Shown here one piece after another: positions 51,710-60,489 of a DNA stretch of 64,000 nt. The notes under the pieces were generated by a model. The model was not told the DNA's origin. It made no database searches and saw nothing but the letters and a program-made list of their open reading frames with translations. Position 1 is the stretch's first letter, and every line of letters begins with the position of its first letter. The position numbers and the translations under genes were made by a program. Origin of the DNA: Actinomadura terrae (GTDB lineage: Bacteria > Actinomycetota > Actinomycetes > Streptosporangiales > Streptosporangiaceae); assembly GCF_022751215.1 (NCBI RefSeq), contig NZ_JAICDG010000008.1, forward strand, positions 62,001-126,000. Reading direction: 5' to 3'.

Positions 51710-54031
51710 ATGACGACCGGCGCCGTACCAGACGCGGAATCCGGGCGGATCGAGCTGGCGATCGGCGGGATGACGTGCGCGTCGTGCGCCGCCCGCGTCG
51801 AGAAGCGCCTCAACAAGATCGAAGGCGTGACCGCCTCGGTCAACTACGCCACCGAGAAGGCCCGGGTCGAGTTCCCCGCGGGGGTATCCGAGCAGGACCT
51901 GATCGCCACGGTCGAGAAGGCCGGCTACACCGCCGAGCTGCCCCCGCCGCCGAAGCCCGCCGAGGGCCCCACGGAGGAGGAGCCACCCGACGGGTTGCGC
52001 GCGCTCCGGGAACGGCTGATCACGGCGATCGTGCTGTCGGCGCCGGTGATCGCGCTGGCGATGATCCCGGCCCTCCAGTTCGACAACTGGCAGTGGTTCT
52101 CGCTGACGCTGGCCTCGCCCGTCGTCGTCTACGCGGGCTGGCCGTTCCACAAGGCCGCGTTCACCAACCTCCGGCACGGCGCCGCGACCATGGACACGCT
52201 CGTGTCCGTCGGCACGCTCGCCGCGTACGGCTGGTCGCTGTGGGCGCTGTTCTTCGGGATGGCGGGCGAGCCCGGCATGCGGCACGGCTTCGAGTTCTCC
52301 ATGACCCGCTCGGACGGGTCGATGAACATCTACCTGGAGGCCGCGTCCGGCGTCATCGCGTTCATCCTGGCCGGCCGCTACTTCGAGGCCCGCTCCAAGC
52401 GCCGCGCGGGCGCCGCGCTGAGGGCCCTGCTGGAACTCGGCGCCAAGGAGGTGTCGGTCGTCCGCGAGGGGCGCGAGGAGCGGATCCCGATCGAGCGGCT
52501 CGCCGTGGGCGACGTGTTCGTCGTCCGTCCCGGCGAGAAGATCGCCACCGACGGGACGGTCGAGGAGGGCTCGTCCGCCGTGGACGCGTCGCTGCTGACC
52601 GGCGAGTCCGTCCCGGTGGAGGTCGGGCCGGGCGACACCGTCGCGGGCGCCACCGTGAACGCCGGCGGACGCCTCCTGGTGCGGGCGACCCGCGTCGGCT
52701 CCGACACCCAGCTCGCCCAGATGGCGCGGCTGGTGGAGGACGCGCAGACCGGAAAGGCCCAGGTCCAGCGGCTCGCCGACCGGATCTCGGGGATCTTCGT
52801 CCCGGTCGTCATCGCGCTCGCCGTCGCCACCCTCGGCTTCTGGCTCGGCACCGGCAACGGCCTCGCCGGCGCCTTCACCGCCGCCGTCGCCGTCCTGATC
52901 ATCGCGTGCCCGTGCGCGCTCGGCCTCGCCACCCCGACCGCCCTCATGGTCGGGACCGGACGCGGCGCGCAGCTCGGCATCCTGATCAAGGGCCCCGAAG
53001 TGCTGGAGTCGACCCAGGAGATCGACACGGTCGTCCTCGACAAGACCGGCACCGTCACCACCGGCAAGATGGCGCTGGTCGAGGTGATCACCGCCGACGG
53101 CGTGACCGAGACCGACGTCCTGCGGCTGGCGGGCGCGCTGGAGGACGCGTCCGAGCACCCGATCGCGCAGGCCATCGCGAAGGGCGCCCGCGACCGCGCC
53201 GGAACGCTCGGCACCGTGGAGGACTTCGCGAACGTCGAGGGCCTGGGCGTCCAGGGCATCGTGGACGGCCACGCCGTCCTGGTAGGCCGCCCACAACTAC
53301 TGACCGAGTGGTCGCAGGACCTACCCCCCTCCCTCGTGACGGCAATGGAATCGGCCCAATCCCTGGGCCGAACCGCCGTCGCGGTCGGCTGGGACGGCGA
53401 GGCCCGCGCGGTGATCACCGTCGCCGACCAGGTCAAGCCGACCTCGGCCGAGGCGATCGAGCGGCTGCGCTCGCTGGGGCTGCGCCCTGTCCTGCTGACC
53501 GGCGACAACGCCACGGTCGCCCGGACGGTCGCGGACACGGTAGGCATCGACGAGGTCATCGCCGACGTCCTCCCGCAGGACAAGGTCGACGTCGTCAAGC
53601 GCCTCCAGTCCGAAGGCCAGACGGTCGCGATGGTCGGCGACGGCGTCAACGACGCCGCCGCGCTCGCCCAGGCCGACCTGGGCCTGGCGATGGGCACCGG
53701 CACCGACGTGGCGATCGAGGCGTCCGACCTGACCCTGGTCCGAGGCGACCTACGAGCCGCCGCCGACGCGATCCGCCTGTCTCGCCGCACGCTCCGCACG
53801 ATCAAGGGCAACCTGTTCTGGGCGTTCGCCTACAACGTCGCCGCCCTGCCCCTGGCAGCGTCCGGCCTGCTCAACCCCATGATCGCAGGCGGCGCGATGG
53901 CGTTCTCCTCGGTCTTCGTGGTCAGCAACAGCCTCCGCCTACGCAGCTTCAAGGCCCTGGCGGACACCGCTCCCCACACCCCAACACCACCCACCAACAC
54001 CCTCCGCAAACAAACCCCGGCAACCCACTAA
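51710..54031 (+). CDS. copA: Copper-translocating P1B-type ATPase
   Basis: 773 residues. One N-terminal HMA domain (GMTCASCAARV), eight membrane segments, the TGES loop (LLTGESVPVE), ion-site IIACPCALGLATPTAL (CPC), phosphorylation DKTGTVTTG, nucleotide-domain HP (DASEHPIAQAI), hinge GDGVNDAAAL, and NVAALPLAASGLLNP near the end. All Cu(I)-ATPase (P1B-1) residues are present, so it exports Cu(I). The third gene of the operon; the C-terminal 30 residues are Thr/Pro-rich. No terminator hairpin follows; the strand-skewed stretch begins at once. Confidence 0.96.
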   Translation: MTTGAVPDAESGRIELAIGGMTCASCAARVEKRLNKIEGVTASVNYATEKARVEFPAGVSEQDLIATVEKAGYTAELPPPPKPAEGPTEEEPPDGLRALRERLITAIVLSAPVIALAMIPALQFDNWQWFSLTLASPVVVYAGWPFHKAAFTNLRHGAATMDTLVSVGTLAAYGWSLWALFFGMAGEPGMRHGFEFSMTRSDGSMNIYLEAASGVIAFILAGRYFEARSKRRAGAALRALLELGAKEVSVVREGREERIPIERLAVGDVFVVRPGEKIATDGTVEEGSSAVDASLLTGESVPVEVGPGDTVAGATVNAGGRLLVRATRVGSDTQLAQMARLVEDAQTGKAQVQRLADRISGIFVPVVIALAVATLGFWLGTGNGLAGAFTAAVAVLIIACPCALGLATPTALMVGTGRGAQLGILIKGPEVLESTQEIDTVVLDKTGTVTTGKMALVEVITADGVTETDVLRLAGALEDASEHPIAQAIAKGARDRAGTLGTVEDFANVEGLGVQGIVDGHAVLVGRPQLLTEWSQDLPPSLVTAMESAQSLGRTAVAVGWDGEARAVITVADQVKPTSAEAIERLRSLGLRPVLLTGDNATVARTVADTVGIDEVIADVLPQDKVDVVKRLQSEGQTVAMVGDGVNDAAALAQADLGLAMGTGTDVAIEASDLTLVRGDLRAAADAIRLSRRTLRTIKGNLFWAFAYNVAALPLAASGLLNPMIAGGAMAFSSVFVVSNSLRLRSFKALADTAPHTPTPPTNTLRKQTPATH

Positions 54032-54484
54032 CCAGAGGGCGGCGAGCGCGACCCCCACCGCGCTCGCCGCCCACCCCCACACCTCGACCGCCTACCTCCC
54101 GACCCACCCCACCCCGCGCGAACCAAAGCCGGAGTCGGGCCCCAGGGAGGCCATCGCCCCGCGCGAGAAACCAAAACGCGCCCCGCGCCCCGCCCCAACT
54201 CGGCGACCCCGGCCCCCCAAGCACATCCACCCCGAAACCCGCGAGCCCCGACCGGCCGCCCTCAACCCATCCCATCCCATCCCCGCGCGCGAAACCAAAA
54301 CGCGCCTAGCCGCCCACCCCGCCCCCGCCCCCAACCTCGCGCCCCCCAGAAGCGCTTCGGCCCACACCCCCGACTGCCCCACCCCACCCATCCCACCCCG
54401 CGCGCCGTGCCAGCCCGCCCTCGCAGACCGGAAACCCGCCTGACCATATGTGCCGGGTCGCTGAACCCGGCGCGCGCTCGCGAG
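54032..54484. repeat. Strongly C-rich, gene-free stretch with a recurring motif
   Basis: About 450 bp in which the plus strand is mostly C and A, with little G or T outside short islands. A motif CCCCGCGCGAGAAACCAAAA with following CGCGCC occurs at 54157-54182, a near copy at 54281-54306, and a shorter relative CCCCGCGCGAACCAAAG at about 54112-54128. No gene is supported here. The skew is enough to allow R-loop or triplex formation during transcription. Confidence 0.65.
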
Positions 54485-54690
54485 GCCCCCGGCCCGCCAG
54501 TGTGGAAAAGTACACATAGGCGTCGACGGAGCCGTTGCCCACGAACAGGATCCGCTCGCCGGGCAGGAATTCCGTCCTTCGCCAGGTCCACGACGGCCTG
54601 GAAGTCGCCGCTGGCCGCCTCGTAGTCGTGCAGGTCGCGGACCGACTAGAGCAAGGCGGGGCCGCTGCGGTCCTTGGTCCAGAGCCGAGC
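54485..54690 (-). pseudogene. Decayed gene fragment of unknown family
   Basis: On the minus strand a protein-like series reads SVRDLHDYEAASGDFQAVVD and LAKD, then in the next frame EFLPGERILFVGNGSVDAYV and YFSTLAG. One extra G near 54571 breaks the frame, and an in-frame TAG precedes SVRDL, where LWTKDRSGPALL would continue it. The split is clean and the halves join sensibly, so this is a frameshifted and stop-interrupted remnant. I do not recognise the family. Confidence 0.55.
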
Positions 54691-54966
54691 GCTAGTTCTC
54701 GATGTGGGGGCTCGTCCATGCCGGAGATCGGGGGGTGAGATTCTTTGCGGGCGGGTGATGGGGGACTGGCAGTGCGTGCCGGGTCTTGCTGGCAACGCGT
54801 GCCGAAGGGTCTTTGACCTTGGGCGGGGAAAGTCGTCTGTCGAACCTCGCAAAGCGCGCGGTCCCTTGTGGGGGGCGGGCGCTAACGTTTTCCGGGTGTT
54901 CCTGGCAACCTGGTAGGAACTCGCGCCGTCCCATAACGGGGTGAAGGCGAAGGGAGCAGGGGCACG

Positions 54967-55650
54967 ATGAGGATCGCCGACGAGCTTCTCCTGCTGGCCA
55001 TTCATCCGGCCGGCGGACGGCCCGTCATCGGCGCCGCGAAGCTCGACCTCGCGTTGTCCGGCGCGATCCTCGCGGAACTCGTCCTGTCCGGGCGCGCCTG
55101 CCTGGAGGGTGGACGGGTCCGGCCGTGCTCGCCCGGCGCCAGGACCGGCCGGGCGCCCGCGCGTGACCCCGAGCTGGACGAGGCGCTCGCGCGGATCGTC
55201 GAGTCGCCGGGCGTCGTGACCGACCGGTGGGTCGCCGGGTTGAGCGGTGCGGCGCTGCTGCTCAGGCTGCGCAACGGCCTGATCGGCCAGGGCATCCTCG
55301 CCGAGGAGGAGCAGCGAATCCTCGGCGTCCTGCGCTCCAGCAGCCACCCCGAACTGAACCCCGTGCCGAGGCGCGAGATCGTGGCCCGCCTCGACGCGGC
55401 CCTGGCGAGCGCGCCGGTCGACGGCCTCGCCCCCAACCCCCGGACGGCGACGCTGCTGGAGATCGCGCACGCCTGCGACCTCGCCCGCATCCTGTTCTCC
55501 GCCATCCCCGACCTGGACGGCCGCATCGCCGCCGTCACAGCCGGAGGCTGGGCGGGCCCCGCCGTCGCCAGGGCGATCGCCCGCAAGCAGGCGGCCGTGT
55601 CCGTACCGATCCCGGCCCAGGACGCCCCACCCGGCGCCCCACCCACCTGA
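54967..55650 (+). CDS. GPP34 (GOLPH3/Vps74-like) family protein
   Basis: 227 residues. GPP34 domain throughout: IADELLLLAIHPAGGRPVIGAAKLDLALSGAILAELVLSGRACLEGGRV, DRWVAGLSGAALLLRLRNGLIGQGILAEEEQRILGVLRSSSHPELNP, and TATLLEIAHACDLARILF. Eukaryotic members bind PI4P and glycosyltransferases in the Golgi; the many actinobacterial copies are of unknown role. No partner is adjacent. The stop is followed at once by the 35-bp tandem repeat array. Confidence 0.93.
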   Translation: MRIADELLLLAIHPAGGRPVIGAAKLDLALSGAILAELVLSGRACLEGGRVRPCSPGARTGRAPARDPELDEALARIVESPGVVTDRWVAGLSGAALLLRLRNGLIGQGILAEEEQRILGVLRSSSHPELNPVPRREIVARLDAALASAPVDGLAPNPRTATLLEIAHACDLARILFSAIPDLDGRIAAVTAGGWAGPAVARAIARKQAAVSVPIPAQDAPPGAPPT

Positions 55651-55689
55651 CCCAGAAAGCTTCACCCGCCGCCAAGCCCACCCGAGCCA

Positions 55690-57385
55690 CGACGGCTCAC
55701 CCACCTGAGCCAGCAGGGTTCGCCCGGCGCACCTGCGCCAGCACGGTTCGCCCCGGCAGCTCGCCCCTGAGCCGGGACGGCTCGCGCGGCGGCTCGCCGA
55801 CCTGAGCCAGGACGGTTCGCCCGCCTGAGCCAGCAGGGTTCGCCCGGTGCCTCGCGCGCCTGTGCCGGGACGGCTCGCGGCAGCCCGCCGTCCCAAACCA
55901 GGTGGGTTTGCCCGGCGCCACGCGCATCCGAACCAGGACGGTTCGCGCGGCGGCTCGCCCTCCTATCCAAGACGGCCCGCCTGCTTGAGGCAGCAGAGTT
56001 TGCGCGGCGGCTCGCCCGCCTGAGCCAGGACGGTGCCCCCGCCCGAGCCAGCAGATTGCCCGGCGCCTCGCGTGCCTGAGCCGAGGTAACTCGTCCCGGC
56101 GCCACGCGCACCTGAATCAGGTGGGTTCCCGCAGCAGCTCGCACGTTTCAACCGGATGGGTTCGCGCGGCAGCTCGCGGACCCGAGCCAGGTGGGTTTGC
56201 CCGGTGCCTCGCGCGCCTGAGCCAGGGTGTTCGCGCGGCGGCTCGCGCGCCTGAGCCAGGATGGTTCTCCCGACACCTCGTCCACCTGAGGCAGGACGGC
56301 TCGCCCCGGCGGCTCACCCCTTGAACCGGCTGGGTCCGCGGCGCATCGCGACCTCGACCGGGTGAGTTTGCCCGGCAGCTCGCCCACCTGAGCCGGGTGG
56401 GTTCGCGCGGCAGCTCGCCGACCCGAGCCAGGTGGGTTGGCCTGACACCTCGCGTGCCTGAGCCGAGATAACTCGTCCCGGCGCCACGCGCACCTGAATC
56501 AGGTGGGTTCCCGCAGCAGCTCGCACGCTAGAACCGGATCGGTTCGCGCGGCGGCTCGCCCACCTGAACCAGGATGGTTCGCGCGGCAGCTCGCGGACCC
56601 GAGCCAGGTGGGTTCGCCCGGCGCCTCGCGCGCCTGTGCCGGGACGTTCGCCTTGGCGGCTCGCCCTTTGGACCAGGTGGGTTCGCGCGGCGGCTCGTGC
56701 ACCCGAACCGGGTGGGTTCGCCCTGGTAGCTCGTCCACCTGAGCCGGGTGGGTTCGCGTGGCGCCTCGCTCGCCGGAGCCAGGACGGTTCGCTCGGCGGT
56801 TCACCCACCGGAACCAGGAGGGTACGCCCGCCTGAGCCAGAAGGGTTTGCCCGGTGCCTCGCGCGCCTGAGCCAGGGTGTTCGCGCGGCGGCTCGCGCGC
56901 CTGAGCCAGGATGGTTCTCCCGACACCTCGTCCACCTGAGGCAGGACGGCTCACCCCGGCTCACCCCTTGAACCGGCTGGGTTCGCCCGGGCAGCTCGTC
57001 CGCCTGAGCCGGGTGGGTTTGCCCGGCGCTGCGCGCACCTGAGCCAGGACGGTTCGTGCGGCGTCTCGCCCTTGCGCCGGGACGGCTCGCGCAGCGGCTC
57101 GCCGACCTGAGCCAGGACGGTTCGCTCGGCTGAGCCAGCAAAGTTTGCCCGGCGCCTAGCGCACCTGAACCAGGGTGGCTCGCACCGGCGTCTCGCCCCC
57201 TGTACCAGGTCGGTTCACGCGGCGCCTCGCGCACCTCGCCCGGGTGAGTTCGGCCGGCAGCTCGCCCACCTGAGCCGGGCGGGTTCGCGCGGCGGCTCGC
57301 CGACCCGCGCCAGGTGGGTTCGTCCGGCACCTCGCGCGCCTGTGCTGGGACGGTTCGCGCGGCGGCTCGTGCGCCTGGGCGCGGG
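55690..57385. repeat. Degenerate 35-bp tandem repeat array, about 48 units
   Basis: About 1.7 kb of imperfect direct repeats. A typical unit runs GGTTCGCGCGGCGGCTCGCC then CACCTGAGCCAGGAC (35 bases), repeated about 48 times with drift, mainly at the C/G-variable middle. Each unit end plus the next start forms the dyad GAACC/GAGCC-N5-GGTTC. Because 35 is not a multiple of three, the long open frames over it (over 1 kb on the minus strand) rotate and are not real genes. Larger blocks are duplicated too: 110 bp at 56193-56302 is exact at 56843-56952, and an 81-bp block at 56066-56146 recurs at 56448-56528. No spacers, so not a CRISPR. Confidence 0.85.
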
Positions 57386-57397
57386 CTCCTTTCGTGA

Positions 57398-57946
57398 TCA
57401 GCGCTGGTGTGCGGGGCGCTCTAGGTCGTATTCGACCTCACCGTGCTCGGTGCCGGGAAGGGGGTCGTCGAACTGTGGATAAAAGGTCCGGACGTAGCGC
57501 AGGCCCGCCTTCTCCATCACGCGGCGCGAAGCGGTGTTGACCGCCATGGTCTGGGCCCACACCCGGCGCACGCCGAGGTCGGCGAACCCCTTCCGGATCA
57601 GTGCCCGGGCGCCCTCGGTCGCGTACCCCCGGCCCCAGACCGAGGACTTGAGCCGGTAGCCCAGTTCCACTTCGGTCGGGTCGCCGTCGTCCGGTGGCTG
57701 GAGGGCGAGCCAACCCACGAACTCGCCCGTTGATCGCTCGTGCGCGGCCCAGCGTCCGGCCGGTCCCCGGGCGTAGTCGCACAGGATCCTTGGCAGGACG
57801 TCGTTCTCGATCTCGTCGCGCGGGGTCGGCTCGCCGGTGAGGAAGCGCATCACCTCAGGATCGCCGTCCAGAATGACCAGGTCGTCCACGTCCGCCTCGG
57901 TGAACCGCCGCAGCAGCAGGCGGTCCGTCTCCAGGAACACCTTCAT
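57398..57946 (-). CDS. GNAT acetyltransferase, RimJ/RimL type
   Basis: 182 residues. FLETDRLLLRRFTEADVDDL, then LALQPPDDGDPTEVELGYRLKSSVWGRGYATEGARALIRKGFADLGVRRVWAQTMAVNTASRRVMEKAGLRYVRTF, the standard GNAT_3 sequence with acetyl-CoA loop RGYATEG. Targets may be a protein N-terminus, an antibiotic or an amino acid. It begins near 57946 and ends 13 bp from the tandem repeat array. The neighbouring minus-strand gene upstream is another GNAT of a different subclass. Confidence 0.92.
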   Translation of the reverse strand: MKVFLETDRLLLRRFTEADVDDLVILDGDPEVMRFLTGEPTPRDEIENDVLPRILCDYARGPAGRWAAHERSTGEFVGWLALQPPDDGDPTEVELGYRLKSSVWGRGYATEGARALIRKGFADLGVRRVWAQTMAVNTASRRVMEKAGLRYVRTFYPQFDDPLPGTEHGEVEYDLERPAHQR

Positions 57947-58069
57947 CAGTAAGCCCTCCGACGAGCGGCGTCATCGGCCGTCATTGTGTGGGCAGTTGGC
58001 CTGGTCGCGCCAAAGGATTTAGGGCGCGGTGGGGTGTGGTGGTTGGGGTTCTGGGGCGAGGGCGTGTTG

Positions 58070-58582
58070 CTATCGCTTGGGCGGACCGTCCATCACGTTG
58101 AACGAGATCCATGTGTCCGGTGGTAGGTCGGGACGGTTCGGCACTGGGCGGTGCTCCTCGGTCCAGGTGTTGGGAGCGATCGTGGCCGCGACGTGGCGCC
58201 AGAACCTCGCGGCCGTCGCGTTGTCGTCCTGGAAAGCGATCTCCCACGCTCCCGGATGCCGGGACACCACCTCGCGGACCCCGCGCAGCCCGAGCCCGCT
58301 CCGGCGCGCTCCCCGCACCACGAAGAACGAGTTCAGCACCCGTCCCGGGCCGGTGAGCCCCCGGACGACGGCGAACCCGACCGGCCGATCGCCGCTCGTC
58401 AGCAGGTAGGCGGCCCAGTCGGCGTCGTCCAGCGCCGCCTGGAGCCGCTCGCTTCGGAACGTTCCGTCCGGGAAGGGCAGCACGTCGCGAAACTGCGACA
58501 TGTCGTGCTGGAACATCAGCCACAGGCGCTCCAGGACGGGGCGGTCATCCGCATCGGCGAGCCGGACAGCCAGGTCGGACAT
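58070..58582 (-). CDS. GNAT-family acetyltransferase
   Basis: 170 residues. SDLAVRLADADDRPVLERLWLMFQHDMSQF, then the acetyl-CoA region FFVVRGARRSGLGLRGVREVVSRHPGAWEIAFQDDNATAARFWRHVAA. This is a GNAT of the 'predicted acetyltransferase' type with the RxxGLG loop intact. The substrate is unknown. It is separated by about 120 bp from the downstream GNAT gene, so co-transcription is possible but not certain. Confidence 0.9.
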   Translation of the reverse strand: MSDLAVRLADADDRPVLERLWLMFQHDMSQFRDVLPFPDGTFRSERLQAALDDADWAAYLLTSGDRPVGFAVVRGLTGPGRVLNSFFVVRGARRSGLGLRGVREVVSRHPGAWEIAFQDDNATAARFWRHVAATIAPNTWTEEHRPVPNRPDLPPDTWISFNVMDGPPKR

Positions 58583-58658
58583 GGGATTCCTTCGGTGGAG
58601 GGCACCGCTAACCCGCGCGGCGGGAGGGGTGGAGCGGCTAAGGGCCCGGAATGCGAAA

Positions 58659-58692
58659 AAGCCTCCCTGCCGGCTATGCGGCTAGGAGGCTT
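58659..58692 (-). terminator. Intrinsic terminator on the minus strand
   Basis: AAGCCTCC (58659-58666) and GGAGGCTT (58685-58692) form an 8-bp stem; on the minus strand the stem is followed by TTTTT. It would end transcription of the MarR gene (58860-59303), about 165 bases downstream of its stop. Confidence 0.7.
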
Positions 58693-58763
58693 ACTGACCT
58701 ACAAGATCATAACATCCGCAACGGCATCGTGGCCGTACTCCAGGATGCGGCGTCTCGCGGGTG

Positions 58764-58843
58764 CCTACAGGGCGCCTGGGAGGCGTCCTGTAGGCGATGG
58801 CTACCTGACGGGTGCGGAACTGGCCCGATGGTGCCCGTTCCGC
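58764..58843. other. Two strong hairpins in the MarR 3' region
   Basis: CCTACAGG-G-CGCCT-GGG-AGGCG-T-CCTGTAGG (58764-58794; 13 Watson-Crick pairs plus a G-U) and GCGGAAC-N16-GTTCCGC (58814-58843). With the terminator at 58659 they make three stacked hairpins in about 190 bp without a gene. Their purpose is unknown. Confidence 0.6.
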
Positions 58844-58859
58844 GTGAGCGGGTGCGGGG

Positions 58860-59303
58860 CTAGCTTATGGTCAGCATTCCGCGTAGGCCTGTGACCAGCG
58901 GGCCCAGGCCCGGGTCGGACGCGGCGTCGTTGAGGGCGTCCGCCAGTGCCTGGTGGTAGGTCGGGGCGGCCCGTTCCTGGACGGCGCGGCCCTCCTCGGT
59001 GATCACGGTGTAGACGCCGCGCCGGTCCTTCGGGCACATGTCGCGCCTGGTCAGACCGGCCGACTCCAGCCGGGCGACGAGGCGGCTGACCGAGCTCTGG
59101 TTGAGGCCGATCAGGTCGGCGAGCTCCTGCATGCGCAGTTCGCCGTCGCCCGAGTGCGCCAGCCGGCACAGCGCGCGGAACTCCGACAGTCCGATGCCAT
59201 GGCCGCGTTGCAGCGCCTTGGCCAGCCGGTTCTCGACCCTGCCGTACAGGGTGACCACGTCGCCCCAGACAAGGTCGTCGATCTCGACGTCCCCTGCGCT
59301 CAT
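58860..59303 (-). CDS. MarR-family transcriptional regulator
   Basis: 147 residues from the ATG at 59303, with GAGGTGG before it; the longer frame upstream is just the operator. MarR core: LSEFRALCRLAHSGDGELRMQELADLIGLNQSSVSRLVARLESAGLTRRDMCPKDRRGVYTVITEEGR. A Cys in the wing (DMCPKD) could sense oxidants. Divergent from an Old Yellow Enzyme gene across a palindromic spacer, a common arrangement in electrophile sensing. Confidence 0.94.
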   Translation of the reverse strand: MSAGDVEIDDLVWGDVVTLYGRVENRLAKALQRGHGIGLSEFRALCRLAHSGDGELRMQELADLIGLNQSSVSRLVARLESAGLTRRDMCPKDRRGVYTVITEEGRAVQERAAPTYHQALADALNDAASDPGLGPLVTGLRGMLTIS

Positions 59304-59353
59304 CACGCCACCTCGGCTCTCCGTTGACAGCACTGTACATGCGGTGCGAATAT

Positions 59354-59387
59354 CTGCATGCACATACATTACATGCAGGTGCATGCA
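59354..59387. promoter_or_regulatory. MarR operator palindromes before the OYE gene
   Basis: Nested inverted repeats: TGCATGCAC (59355-59363) with GTGCATGCA (59379-59387), and CTGCATG (59354-59360) with CATGCAG (59372-59378). They lie just before the AAGGAG ribosome site of the OYE gene, between it and the divergent MarR. Confidence 0.7.
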
Positions 59388-59400
59388 AAGGAGACGAAGG

Positions 59401-60489
59401 ATGACCAGTCCGCTGCTTCTCCCGTACGAAGGCCCGCGCCTCTCGCTGCGCAACCGCATCGCCATGGCCCCCATGACCCGGGGACGGGCGGACGACGTCA
59501 CCGGCGTCCCGAACCCGCTGACCGCCCGGTACTACGCACAGCGCGCGGGCGCCGGGCTGATCGTCAGCGAGGGGATCTGGGCGGACGTCCTCGGCAAGTC
59601 GGGGCCCGGCGTCCCCGGGCTGGTCACCGAGGCGCAGGTCGCGGGCTGGCGACAGGTCACCGACGCCGTGCACGTAGCAGGTGGGACGATCTTCGCCCAG
59701 CTCTGGCACGTCGGACGGATGACGCACCCGTTCATCCTCCCGGACGGCGCCACGCCGCTCGCCCCGTCCGCCGTCCGGATCGAGTCGGAGCGGATCTACA
59801 CCAACGCGGGCAATGTCGACCATGTCACGCCGCGCGCGATGACGACGGCGGAGGTCGAGGGGGCGATCGGCGCGTTCGCCAGAGAGGCGCGCAACGCGAT
59901 CAGGGCCGGGTTCGACGGGGTGGAGATCCACGGCGCGAACGGCTACCTGATCCAGCAGTTCCTCGCGGAGAACACCAACCTGCGCACCGACCGGTTCGGC
60001 GGCTCGCGCGAGAACCGGCTCCGCTTCGCGCTGGACGTGGTGGAGGCCGTCGCCGCCGAGGTCGGCCCCGGGCGCGTGGGCCTGCGGATCTCGCCCGACA
60101 ACCCGGAGAACGAGATCGCCGAGCGGGACCCGCGCGGCACCTACCGGGCGCTTGTCGACGCGCTCGACCCGCTCGGCCTCGCGTACCTGCACATCATCGA
60201 GCGTGGCGCGTACCAGGCGCTCGCCGATCTGCGTCCGCGCTGGTCGGGCACCCTGATCGGCAACTACAACGGCCCGGAGGCCACCCCGCTCGGCGCGGGC
60301 GAGGAGGTGCTCGCGGCGGGTCTCGCGGACGTCTTCTCGTTCGGGCGGCTGTTCATCTCCAACCCCGACCTGCCCGCGCGGCTCGCGACCGGCGCACCGC
60401 TGGCCGCGCACGACCCGGCGACCGTCTACGGCGGCGGCGCCGAGGGGTACGTCGACTACCCCGACGAGGCGGTGCCCGCGATCAGGTAG
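59401..60489 (+). CDS. Old Yellow Enzyme-family alkene reductase
   Basis: 362 residues, FMN TIM-barrel. RNRIAMAPMTRGRADDVTGVPNPLTARYYAQRAGAGLIVSEGIW, TIFAQLWHVGRMTHP, GFDGVEIHGANGYLIQQFLAENTNLRTDRFGGSRENRLRF (substrate-binding His-x-x-Asn and Tyr), GLRISPDN, FGRLFISNPDL. It should reduce activated C=C bonds (enones, nitroalkenes) with NAD(P)H. AAGGAG at the right distance from the ATG. The divergent MarR likely senses the same electrophiles. Its end overlaps tenA by eight bases tail to tail. Confidence 0.95.
   Translation: MTSPLLLPYEGPRLSLRNRIAMAPMTRGRADDVTGVPNPLTARYYAQRAGAGLIVSEGIWADVLGKSGPGVPGLVTEAQVAGWRQVTDAVHVAGGTIFAQLWHVGRMTHPFILPDGATPLAPSAVRIESERIYTNAGNVDHVTPRAMTTAEVEGAIGAFAREARNAIRAGFDGVEIHGANGYLIQQFLAENTNLRTDRFGGSRENRLRFALDVVEAVAAEVGPGRVGLRISPDNPENEIAERDPRGTYRALVDALDPLGLAYLHIIERGAYQALADLRPRWSGTLIGNYNGPEATPLGAGEEVLAAGLADVFSFGRLFISNPDLPARLATGAPLAAHDPATVYGGGAEGYVDYPDEAVPAIR

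Noticed and set aside
56314..57330. A 338-codon open frame on the minus strand within the repeats
   Set aside because: Its residues follow the 35-bp repeat with changing frame phase, have no ribosome site or homologous fold, and no such gene is needed to explain the DNA.
55690..57385. CRISPR array or long repetitive secreted protein gene
   Set aside because: Units abut directly with no unique spacers of constant length, and they drift throughout; no cas genes. The 35-bp period rotates the frame, so no strand holds a consistent protein; frames run only because stop codons are rare in this composition.
58651..58863. Small plus-strand open frame of about 70 codons
   Set aside because: It spans the terminator and two hairpins and lacks a ribosome site and any recognisable pattern; hairpin structure explains the region better.
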